Of a stretch of 35,988 bases of DNA, positions 23,065 to 29,678 are shown one piece after another. The position numbers were made by a program, and so were the translations under genes. How positions within the stretch are numbered: the stretch's first letter is position 1; each line of letters starts with the position of its first letter. The stretch lies in contig JASHQT010000424.1 in the NCBI GenBank assembly GCA_030039005.1, positions 1 through 35,988 on the forward strand. The letters run 5' to 3'. The notes beneath the pieces were generated by a model. The model did not search any database. It saw nothing but the letters and a program-made list of their open reading frames with translations, and was not told where the DNA came from. The stretch comes from Bryobacteraceae bacterium (lineage in GTDB: Bacteria; Acidobacteriota; Terriglobia; Bryobacterales; Bryobacteraceae).

Positions 23065-24540
23065 ATGTCGATGCATCGCAAGGCACTTTGTATGGCGGCG
23101 CTGATGGCGGCGACGTGTTTCGCGGGAACCAACGGGGAGTCGAAGTTAGCGGACGCGGCGATGAACCAGGATGATCAGGCCGTTCGATCGTTGCTCAAGC
23201 TGCATGCAGATGTGAACGCCCCGCAAGCCGATGGCACGACGGCGCTGCATTGGGCGGCGCGCTGGAACGATGTAGAGATGACCGACGCGCTGATCGCGGC
23301 GGGCGCAAACGTAAAGGCACGAAACCGTTTTGGGTCCACGCCGCTCGCTTTGGCGTGCACTAACGGCGGCGCGGCGATCATCGAGCGGCTTTTGAAGGCA
23401 GGCGAAGACGCGAACGCGGTGGAGTCCGATACGGGCGATACGGCATTGATGCTGGCGGCGCGGACGGGTAAGCCGGATGCCGTGAAGGTGCTGCTGGAGC
23501 ACGGCGCGACGCCGGATAAAACGAACGCGGAGGGTCAGACCGCGTTGATGTGGGCCGTGGCGGAAAAGAACGCCGAGGCCGCGAAGGTGTTGATCGCGCA
23601 TGGGGCGAACGTGAACGCGCAGACTCCGAAGCTGCCGGCGCCGTCGCCGTTCCAACTGATTTTTTCGGCGCCGTTTCCGGCGGGCGGGATGACTGCGCTG
23701 CTGTACGCGGCGCGGCAGAACGATCTGGAGTCGGCGAAGGTGCTGCTGGACGCAGGCGCGAACGTCAACGAGAATGCGGCCGACGGGAGCAGCCCGCTGC
23801 TGGTGGCGGCGATCAACGAGCATTACACGCTGGCCAATTTCCTGATCGAGCACGGCGCGAATGTGAACGCGGTGGACGATAAAGGCCGCGGGCCGCTGTA
23901 CGCGACCATCGACATGCGGAATCTGGAATGGTCCACGCGGCCGGCGCCCTTCGAGAAGGACACATTCACGGATCTGGAATTGATCAACGTGCTGATCGCG
24001 CACGGGGCCAATCTGAATGCGCGACTGACGAAGAAGATTCCGCTGCGAGGGCAGCCGTCCTTCGACGGACGCTGGGCCGATCAGATCGGTGCGACGCCGT
24101 TCTGGCGCGCGGCGCAATCCGATGACGTCACGGTGATGAAGCTGCTGGTGGCGCACGGGGCAGACCCGTTACTGGCGGCCAAAGATGGCACGACACCACT
24201 GATGGTGGCGGCGGGCGTGGGCTGGTCCGACGGGCAGAGCCATGGATCGATCGAGGATGCGCCGGAAGCGCTGCGGTTGTGCATCGGCTGGGGCGGCGAC
24301 GTGAACGCGGTGAACGAGGAAGGCGACACGGCGCTGCATGGCGCGTCGTTCCGCGGGGCGAACGACGTGGTGCAGTTTCTCGCGGAGCACGGCGCGAAGA
24401 TGGATGTGAAGAACAAAGATGGCCGCACGCCGGTCAATATGGCCGAGGGCATGCACATCGGGCCGGGGGGCTGGGTGGAACACGACGACACGGTGGCGCT
24501 GTTCCACAAGCTGATGGCGCAGAACCGCAGCGCGCAGTAG
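23065..24540 (+). CDS. Exported ankyrin-repeat protein
   Basis: The protein has 491 residues from ATG 23065 (ATG 23071 is an alternative). A signal peptide-like start (HRKALCMAALMAATCFAG) is followed by about ten ankyrin repeats, for example DGTTALHWAARWNDVEMTDA, AEGQTALMWAVAEKNAEAAK and DGTTPLMVAAG. Two insertions interrupt the solenoid: TPKLPAPSPFQLIFSAPFPA and a longer one around KKIPLRGQPSFDGRWADQIG. Ankyrin arrays bind other proteins. It is divergent from the DUF1592-DUF1552 operon across only about 50 bp, which implies joint control and suggests a periplasmic partner role. The ribosome binding site is weak. The next gene begins 10 bp downstream. Confidence 0.92.
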   Translation: MSMHRKALCMAALMAATCFAGTNGESKLADAAMNQDDQAVRSLLKLHADVNAPQADGTTALHWAARWNDVEMTDALIAAGANVKARNRFGSTPLALACTNGGAAIIERLLKAGEDANAVESDTGDTALMLAARTGKPDAVKVLLEHGATPDKTNAEGQTALMWAVAEKNAEAAKVLIAHGANVNAQTPKLPAPSPFQLIFSAPFPAGGMTALLYAARQNDLESAKVLLDAGANVNENAADGSSPLLVAAINEHYTLANFLIEHGANVNAVDDKGRGPLYATIDMRNLEWSTRPAPFEKDTFTDLELINVLIAHGANLNARLTKKIPLRGQPSFDGRWADQIGATPFWRAAQSDDVTVMKLLVAHGADPLLAAKDGTTPLMVAAGVGWSDGQSHGSIEDAPEALRLCIGWGGDVNAVNEEGDTALHGASFRGANDVVQFLAEHGAKMDVKNKDGRTPVNMAEGMHIGPGGWVEHDDTVALFHKLMAQNRSAQ

Positions 24541-24550
24541 ACTGGGTGGG

Positions 24551-25279
24551 ATGCGCTGCTGCTGTTGGCTTTTGGCCGTTGGCATAGCGGCCTTGTGCGT
24601 CAGAGCTGAGGCGCAGATCCCGCGCACGGCCGATGGCAAGCCGGATCTGAACGGGTCCTGGAATCTGCCGTACACGCCCAACATGGCGAAAGGCATCGGC
24701 GAGCTTCCGTTCACCGCCGCGGGCCAGGCCGCGTACAGCAAAATCAACAGCGCGTACGATCCGACGGGATTCTGTTTATTTCCGGGCGTTCCGCGCATCA
24801 ATAATTCGCCGTTCCCGATGCGGATCGTCCTAACGCCGGAGTCGGTGATTTTCCTGTACGAGTACATGACCACGTATCGAACGGTGGCGCTGAACGCGGA
24901 GCATTCGAAGGATCCGCAGCCGACATTTTTGGGCGAATCGGTGGCGAAGTGGGACGGCGACGCGCTGGTGGTAGACACGATCGGATTGAACGACCGCACG
25001 TGGCTGGACACGGCGGGCCATCCGCATAGCGATGCGCTGCATGTGACGGAGCGCTATGAATTGATGGATGCGAATCGCATCGGCTATGACGTGACGGTGG
25101 ACGACGCGAAGATGTACACGCATCCCTGGAGCAATCATCGCGTGCTGGACCGGTTGAAGCCGGGCGATCACTTGATGGAATATTCTTGCGAGGAGAATAA
25201 TAAGGACCGCGACGAGGGGCACCTGCGGCCGGGGCCGACGGTAACGCCGGTGGGTACGTTAGGCTCGAAGACGAAGTAG
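24551..25279 (+). CDS. Exported hypothetical protein of acidobacterial type
   Basis: The protein has 242 residues with a signal peptide (about 1-22, WLLAVGIAALCVRAEA) and the mature start QIPRTADGKPDLNGSWNLPY. This opening, and the block FLGESVAKWDGDALVVDTIG followed by HPHSDALHVTERYE, recur in many exported acidobacterial proteins of unknown function; I recognise the type but know no assigned role. Two Cys (GFCLFPG, YSCEENN) could form a disulfide. It begins 10 bp after the ankyrin gene and is probably co-transcribed. Its stop codon (25277-25279) touches the stop of the convergent DinB-like gene with no base between. Confidence 0.8.
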   Translation: MRCCCWLLAVGIAALCVRAEAQIPRTADGKPDLNGSWNLPYTPNMAKGIGELPFTAAGQAAYSKINSAYDPTGFCLFPGVPRINNSPFPMRIVLTPESVIFLYEYMTTYRTVALNAEHSKDPQPTFLGESVAKWDGDALVVDTIGLNDRTWLDTAGHPHSDALHVTERYELMDANRIGYDVTVDDAKMYTHPWSNHRVLDRLKPGDHLMEYSCEENNKDRDEGHLRPGPTVTPVGTLGSKTK

Positions 25280-25813
25280 CTACGCGGGCGCGCTGTGCCC
25301 GCCGCACTGCAGCACGCCGAGGAATCGGGACCACGGGCCGACGGCGTCGCGGCATTGATGCGCCAGAATGCGCGAGATCTGGTGCAGATGCGTGAGATCG
25401 TGGCCGGCCCAAGCGGCGAGGACTTGCGCGAGCGTCACTTCGCCGAGCGTGGGGTGCAGGCCGCGGCGCACGAGATCGACGGGTTGCAAATTTAGGGCGT
25501 GCAGTTCGGCGAGGCTTTCCGAGCGCAAGCGCCCGAAATCGTCTAATAGCTGGCCGAGCGGGCGACCGCGATTGTCGCGAAGTTGCGCGAAGCGATCCAC
25601 TGGGTCGAAGGCGCTGGCGGTGCCGAAATCGAGCAGGCATCTTACGCGCGGCATCCAGGCGGTGCGTTCGGTGTGGATCAGATGGCCGATGACATCGAAC
25701 GCGGTCCAGGTGTTCTCGCCTTCGCTGCGAAGCGTCCAGGCATCGGGGAGGCCGCGGAGCAGTGCGTCGAGAACGGCGGGAGTGCGGGCGAGCAATTGTT
25801 CCGTTAATTCCAT
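25280..25813 (-). CDS. DinB-like (DinB_2) protein
   Basis: The protein has 177 residues and a four-helix bundle of the DinB/YfiT type. Candidate metal-binding His residues are visible in VIGHLIHTERTAW and in WAGHDLTHLHQI, matching the usual helix 2 and C-terminal positions of the fold. Many family members are thiol transferases (bacillithiol or mycothiol) or remain unassigned. The ATG at 25813 is preferred over an upstream in-frame start at 25963, because the longer version would run through the divergent promoter and the start of tetR and adds only low-quality sequence. It is divergent from tetR and may be controlled by it. Confidence 0.87.
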   Translation of the reverse strand: MELTEQLLARTPAVLDALLRGLPDAWTLRSEGENTWTAFDVIGHLIHTERTAWMPRVRCLLDFGTASAFDPVDRFAQLRDNRGRPLGQLLDDFGRLRSESLAELHALNLQPVDLVRRGLHPTLGEVTLAQVLAAWAGHDLTHLHQISRILAHQCRDAVGPWSRFLGVLQCGGHSAPA

Positions 25814-25850
25814 AGTTGCCACTACAGAATGGTGCCACGGCGCGCCGGCG

Positions 25851-25887
25851 TTGTCAATAGTTGTATAGTGGATACTATAAAAAGGAG
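25851..25887 (+). promoter_or_regulatory. Promoter, operator and ribosome binding site of the tetR operon
   Basis: TTGTCA (25851-25856) and TACTAT (25873-25878), 16 bases apart, form a plausible sigma-70 promoter. TATAGT (25864-25869) and ACTATA (25874-25879) are a perfect 6-bp inverted repeat with a 4-base spacer, covering the -10 box. AAAGGAG (25881-25887) is 8 bases before the GTG start at 25896. A repressor on the dyad would block its own operon, as expected for TetR autoregulation. Confidence 0.65.
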
Positions 25888-25895
25888 CAGAATAA

Positions 25896-26525
25896 GTGCA
25901 AAGAGTGGCGCGGCGGGGCCGTCCCCGGAGTTTTGATCGAAAAGAAGCACTGCGCGCGGCCATGGACGTGTTCTGGTCCGTGGGCTACGAAGGCGCAACG
26001 TTGACGGATTTACAAGAAGCCATGGGCGGCATCACGGCGCCGAGCTTCTATGCGGCTTTCGGATCGAAGGAGGCGCTGTTTCGTGAAGCCGTGGAGCTGT
26101 ATTCGAGCACGCTGGGCGCGCCGATGATGGAGGCACTGGAACGGGAGCCGCAGGCGCGCGCGGCGATCGAGGCGTTGCTCGACGGGGCGGTAAAGGCTTT
26201 CCGCAAGCCGGGGAAGCCGCGTGGGTGCATGCTGGTGCTGGCGGCCATGAACAGCGCGCCCGGGAATCGCGGTGTGCAGGGATATTTGCGCGGGTTACGC
26301 GCGCGGAGGCAGAAGGCCATCGAGCACAGGCTGCGGCGCGGCGTGAAAGAAGGCGAATTGCCGCCGGGTACGGATGCGGGCGCGCTCGCGGCGTTTTTTA
26401 CAACGGTGATCGATGGGCTTGCAGTGCATGCGCGCGATGGCGCGTCGCTCAAGGATCTGCAATTCGCGGTGCGCTGCGCGATGGCGGCCTGGGATGGAAC
26501 AAAGGCCAGAACGAAGATATCCTGA
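25896..26525 (+). CDS. TetR/AcrR family transcriptional regulator heading the thiolase operon
   Basis: The protein has 209 residues from a GTG start supported by AAAGGAG. The N-terminus RRGRPRSFDRKEALRAAMDV and the HTH (ATLTDLQEAMGGITAPSFYA, then AFGSKEALFREAV) are those of the AcrR/YxaF-like branch, in which the recognition helix reads SFYAAFGSK. The C-terminal half resembles a TetR_C-type domain (RGCMLVLAAMNSAPGN, AAFFTTVIDGLAVHARDGAS). It lies 4 bp upstream of the thiolase gene, so it is transcribed with the metabolic genes it probably controls. An inverted repeat overlaps its -10 box. The ligand may be an acyl-CoA, by context only. Confidence 0.93.
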   Translation: MQRVARRGRPRSFDRKEALRAAMDVFWSVGYEGATLTDLQEAMGGITAPSFYAAFGSKEALFREAVELYSSTLGAPMMEALEREPQARAAIEALLDGAVKAFRKPGKPRGCMLVLAAMNSAPGNRGVQGYLRGLRARRQKAIEHRLRRGVKEGELPPGTDAGALAAFFTTVIDGLAVHARDGASLKDLQFAVRCAMAAWDGTKARTKIS

Positions 26526-26529
26526 AAGT

Positions 26530-27690
26530 ATGAGAGCAGTAGCGGTAGTTGGCATCGGGAAGACCGCGTTCGGCGCGTTTCCGGAGCGCGATTTGCGATC
26601 GCTCGCCGTGGAAGCGGGCGAGAAAGCGCTGAAGGATGCGCACGTAAATGCTTCCGAGGTGGAAGCGTTTTATCTGGGCAATTTCGCCGGGCCGGCGTTC
26701 GTGGGGCAGAACCACCTGGCGCCGTACATTTCTACTGCGATCGGAATCAAGGACGTGCCGGCGACACGGTTTGAAGCCGCCTGCGCATCGAGCGGATCGG
26801 CGTTTTTCCATGCGGCGACCGCCGTGGCGGCGGGAATCTATGACGTCGTGCTGGTGGAGGGCGTGGAGAAGATGACTTCGCAGGCGACGCCCAAAGTGAC
26901 CGAGATTCTCGCGGGCGCGGGAGATCTCGCGGGCGAGGTGCGCGCGGGTGCGACGTTTCCGGCGCTGTTTGCGATGATCGCGCGGCGGCACATGTATCAG
27001 TACGGCACGACGCACGAGCAGATGGCGGCGGTCGCGGTGAAGAATCACGCCAACGGTGCGAAGAATCCGCTGGCGCACATGCGCAAAGTGATCACCCTGG
27101 AGCAGGCGCTGGCCGGGAAAATGATCGCGGAACCCCTGACGGTCTACGATTGCTCGCTGATCAGCGACGGCGCGGCGGCGGCGTTGCTCGTGCCGCTCGA
27201 TCGCGCTCGGGATTTCACCGACAAACCGGTGCGCGTGCTTGCGTTCGCGCAAGCTTCGGACAATGTGGCGCTGGATGAGAAGGACGACATCACGACTTTT
27301 CGCGCGGTGAAGACCTCGGCCGAGAAGGCGTACAAGATGGCAGGCGTGCAGGCCAGCGACATCCAGTTCGCCGAGGTGCACGATTGCTTCACCATCGCCG
27401 AGATCATCGCGATCGAAGACTTGGGATTCGTGCCGAAGGGCGAAGGCGGTCCGTTCAGCCAGGCGGGCTGCACGTGCCTGAATGGGACGATTCCGGTGAA
27501 CGCCAGCGGCGGGTTGAAGTCGAAAGGGCACCCGGTGGGCGCGACGGGCGTAGGACAGATTTGCGATGTGGTGGAACAGATTCGCGGCGAAGCGGGCGAG
27601 CGGCAGTTGAAGCGCAATACACTGGGACTGGCGCAAAACCTGGGTGGATCGGGCGCGACTAGCGTGATCACGATTCTGGGGGCGGCATGA
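26530..27690 (+). CDS. SCPx-type thiolase / lipid-transfer-associated acetyl-CoA acetyltransferase
   Basis: The protein has 386 residues. Thiolase features are in place: the nucleophilic Cys85 in FEAACASSGSA, the HDCF motif at 284-287 and the loop GGLKSKGHPVGATG (327-340). HDCF rather than the NEAF of classical thiolases places it in the SCP2/SCPx group, whose members cleave or form beta-ketoacyl-CoA and often need a DUF35 partner protein. Start ATG 26530 comes 4 bp after the tetR stop; an upstream in-frame start would run inside tetR. The downstream OB-fold gene overlaps by ATGA. Side-chain or branched acyl-CoA degradation is a reasonable guess. Confidence 0.94.
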   Translation: MRAVAVVGIGKTAFGAFPERDLRSLAVEAGEKALKDAHVNASEVEAFYLGNFAGPAFVGQNHLAPYISTAIGIKDVPATRFEAACASSGSAFFHAATAVAAGIYDVVLVEGVEKMTSQATPKVTEILAGAGDLAGEVRAGATFPALFAMIARRHMYQYGTTHEQMAAVAVKNHANGAKNPLAHMRKVITLEQALAGKMIAEPLTVYDCSLISDGAAAALLVPLDRARDFTDKPVRVLAFAQASDNVALDEKDDITTFRAVKTSAEKAYKMAGVQASDIQFAEVHDCFTIAEIIAIEDLGFVPKGEGGPFSQAGCTCLNGTIPVNASGGLKSKGHPVGATGVGQICDVVEQIRGEAGERQLKRNTLGLAQNLGGSGATSVITILGAA

Positions 27691-27920
27691 GTGGCGCTGC
27701 AGAGAACTTGGGCGCCGGTACGGTCTATACTGAAACGGTGGTCTTTTCACCGCCCGAAGCGTATGTCAACGACGTGCCGTATCAACTGGCGATCGTGGAA
27801 CTGGCCGGCGGGCGCCGCGTGACTGGGCGCGTGGCGGGAGAGCGCGCCGAGATCGGCGATCGCGTGGAATTCATCGAATTCCGCAATAATGTTCCTTATT
27901 TCCAAAAAAGTCATTCTTAA
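27687..27920 (+). CDS. OB-fold (DUF35 C-terminal-like) protein lacking zinc ribbon
   Basis: The protein has 77 residues and begins in ATGA overlap with the thiolase gene. It matches the OB-fold half of DUF35/ChsH2-like acyl-CoA-associated proteins (ETVVFSPPEAYVNDVPYQLA, then VELAGGRRVTGRVAGE and IGDRVEFIEFRNNVPYF). The usual N-terminal rubredoxin-like zinc ribbon with four Cys is missing: the protein contains no Cys at all. DUF35 proteins assist SCPx-type thiolases, so a role as accessory subunit of the preceding thiolase is well supported by position. No ribosome binding site is needed if translation is coupled. Confidence 0.85.
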   Translation: MSGAAENLGAGTVYTETVVFSPPEAYVNDVPYQLAIVELAGGRRVTGRVAGERAEIGDRVEFIEFRNNVPYFQKSHS

Positions 27921-27926
27921 AACACT

Positions 27927-29087
27927 ATGAAACTAGCTGAGCGGATGAACCGCATAGGCGTGGAAACCGCCTTCGAGGTGTTGGTGAAGGCGCGGGCGCT
28001 CGAAGCCAAAGGGCGCGACATTATTCATCTGGAGATCGGTGAGCCGGACTTTGACACGCCGCGCCACATCGTGGAGGCGGGCAAGCAGGCGCTGGATCAA
28101 GGCTGGACGCATTACGGTCCGACGCAAGGGCTGCCGGAGTTGCGCGAGGCGATCGCGTCCTACATTTGCAGAACGCGCGGGATCAAGACGGGCGCCGAAA
28201 ACGTGTGCGTGGTGCCGGGCGGCAAGCCGATCATGTTTTTCGTGCTGATGGCGCTGCTCGAAGAGGGCGACGAGGCCATTTATCCCAACCCGGGATTTCC
28301 GATTTACGAATCGATGATTAATTTTCTGGGCGCGAAGGCGATGCCCATTCCGCTGGTGGAGGAGCGCGGGTTTTCCTTCGACCTGAACGTGCTGAAGGAT
28401 AGCCTGACGCCGAAGACCAAGGTGCTGATCCTGAATTCACCGCACAATCCGACGGGCGGCGTGATTCCGGCCGACGATATCCGGGCGATCGCGGACATGG
28501 TGCGGGAGCGCGACCTGCTGGTGCTTTCGGATGAAATCTACACGCGCATTTATTTCGAAGAAGAGCCGCTGTCGATCACGACGCTTCCGGGAATGCAAGA
28601 GAAGACGTGCATTCTGGATGGATTCTCGAAGACCTACGCGATGACGGGCTGGCGCATGGGCTACGGCGTGATGCCCAAGTGGCTGGTGGATCCCGTCAAC
28701 AAGCTTATGGTGAATTCGAATTCATGCACGGCGAGTTTCACGCAGCGCGCCGGGATCGCGGCCCTGAACGGGCCGCAGGACGACGTGGCCAAGATGGTCC
28801 AGGAGTTTCGGCGGCGGCGCGATGCATTTTGCGCGGGGCTGAATTCGCTGCCCGGGTTCCGTTGCGCGATTCCGGGCGGGGCGTTTTACGCGTTTCCGAA
28901 TATCACCGGGACGGGGCGCAAATCGAAGGAGCTGGCTGAGGCGCTGCTGAATGAGGCGGGCGTGGCGTGCCTGAGCGGCACGGCGTTCGGGGCGTACGGC
29001 GACGGGTATTTGCGGTTCAGCATCGCGAATTCGTATGAGAAGCTGATGGACGCGGTGGAGCGGATCCGGAAGTACGTGAAGGCGTAG
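27927..29087 (+). CDS. Class I/II PLP-dependent aminotransferase (aspartate aminotransferase family)
   Basis: The protein has 386 residues. The fold type I signatures are complete: NPTGG (174-178), SDEIY (201-205) whose Asp binds the PLP ring nitrogen, the Schiff-base Lys235 in GFSKTYAMTGWRMGY, and the substrate-carboxylate Arg in YLRFSIANS near the C-terminus. It belongs to the bacterial AAT subgroup Ib/gamma-like set with start RMNRIGVETAFEVLVKA. The amino acid specificity cannot be read. It follows the OB-fold gene by 6 bp, so it is likely the fourth gene of the tetR-thiolase operon, linking it possibly to amino acid breakdown to acyl-CoA. Confidence 0.95.
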   Translation: MKLAERMNRIGVETAFEVLVKARALEAKGRDIIHLEIGEPDFDTPRHIVEAGKQALDQGWTHYGPTQGLPELREAIASYICRTRGIKTGAENVCVVPGGKPIMFFVLMALLEEGDEAIYPNPGFPIYESMINFLGAKAMPIPLVEERGFSFDLNVLKDSLTPKTKVLILNSPHNPTGGVIPADDIRAIADMVRERDLLVLSDEIYTRIYFEEEPLSITTLPGMQEKTCILDGFSKTYAMTGWRMGYGVMPKWLVDPVNKLMVNSNSCTASFTQRAGIAALNGPQDDVAKMVQEFRRRRDAFCAGLNSLPGFRCAIPGGAFYAFPNITGTGRKSKELAEALLNEAGVACLSGTAFGAYGDGYLRFSIANSYEKLMDAVERIRKYVKA

Positions 29088-29168
29088 GGACGGACATCGT
29101 GACCCTGGGGGCTTGACGGCGAAGCGCCTGAAACACATCATCGAGGCACAGTAGGCCGCTCTGGGATT

Positions 29169-29190
29169 GCGTCGTCACGAATGACGACGC
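29169..29190. other. Perfect 9-bp stem-loop with CGAA tetraloop
   Basis: GCGTCGTCA (29169-29177) pairs perfectly with TGACGACGC (29182-29190) around CGAA. It lies about 80 bp after the aminotransferase stop and one base before copy 2 of the 35-nt repeat, so two hairpins stand side by side. No T-run follows, so it may stabilise the mRNA 3' end rather than terminate on its own. Confidence 0.65.
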
Positions 29191-29191
29191 G

Positions 29192-29226
29192 GCACGCGCC
29201 CAGAGGGCACCCGGCGCGTGCGCCAC
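29192..29226. repeat. Dispersed 35-nt hairpin repeat, copy 2
   Basis: This unit matches 6177-6211 at 33 of 35 positions. The arms GCACGCGCC (29192-29200) and GGCGCGTGC (29213-29221) pair perfectly over 9 bp. Of the two differences between copies, one is in the loop and the other changes a C in the stem to T, which keeps pairing as a wobble. This conservation of structure suggests selection on the hairpin. It again lies between convergent genes. Confidence 0.8.
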
Positions 29227-29234
29227 AGAACCCC

Positions 29235-29273
29235 GAAAAATGAAAAACCCGGGCCGGGGATGCCGGACCGGGT
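29235..29273 (-). terminator. Intrinsic terminator of the DUF465 gene
   Basis: On the minus strand an 11-bp stem with one mismatch (arms at 29263-29273 and 29247-29257, loop GGATG on the plus strand) is followed by TTTTTCATTTTT (29246-29235). This is a standard Rho-independent terminator shape and lies about 50 bp past the stop of the DUF465 gene. Confidence 0.8.
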
Positions 29274-29324
29274 CTTCGCCTTACATTTACTGCGGTTTTA
29301 CGTTAACTGCTCACGCACCCGATG

Positions 29325-29555
29325 TCAGACGTGTTGGGCCCGATAGCGGCTGATGATCTGGTTCATCTGATCTTTCAGCTGAAGTTTGACTTTCTTCAGC
29401 CGATGCTCCTCCACTTCCTCTGCGGGAGTGAGGCGCGATTTGGCTTCCAGGGCTTCCAACTGTTCGTGGTAGCGATGGTGTTCGTCAGCCAGCCGGCGAA
29501 ACTCTTCGTCGGTTTGCATCAGGTGCGCTTTCAATTCTTCTTGCGTATTCTCCAT
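29325..29555 (-). CDS. DUF465 (YdcH-like) coiled-coil protein
   Basis: The protein has 76 residues, nearly all helical: LMQTDEEFRRLADEHHRYHE, then LEALEAKSRLTPAEEVEEHR and KKVKLQLKDQMNQII. This is a typical DUF465/YdcH sequence, with the conserved DEEFRRL and LKDQM elements; the family forms short antiparallel coiled coils and has no firmly established function. The start is supported by AAAGGAG in the usual place. It is monocistronic, with an intrinsic terminator downstream, and converges with the aminotransferase operon. Confidence 0.93.
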   Translation of the reverse strand: MENTQEELKAHLMQTDEEFRRLADEHHRYHEQLEALEAKSRLTPAEEVEEHRLKKVKLQLKDQMNQIISRYRAQHV

Positions 29556-29678
29556 CAGGGTTCGGTCTCCTTTGCGAGTGGAACGCCGGAGTCAGTAGGA
29601 TGAATCGGCTCGGCGGGTAATGAATGATTAACATTCGTCCGGCGGAGGTCACCGAGGGCCCCCGCATATGTGACAGTA

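Noticed and set aside
25277..25282. Two convergent stop codons touching each other
   Set aside because: Real, but close packing of convergent genes is common in compact genomes and needs no special explanation.
24798..25838. Minus-strand open frame of 346 codons
   Set aside because: It overlaps three supported genes, is dominated by Arg, Pro, Ser and Ala, and lacks any domain signal.
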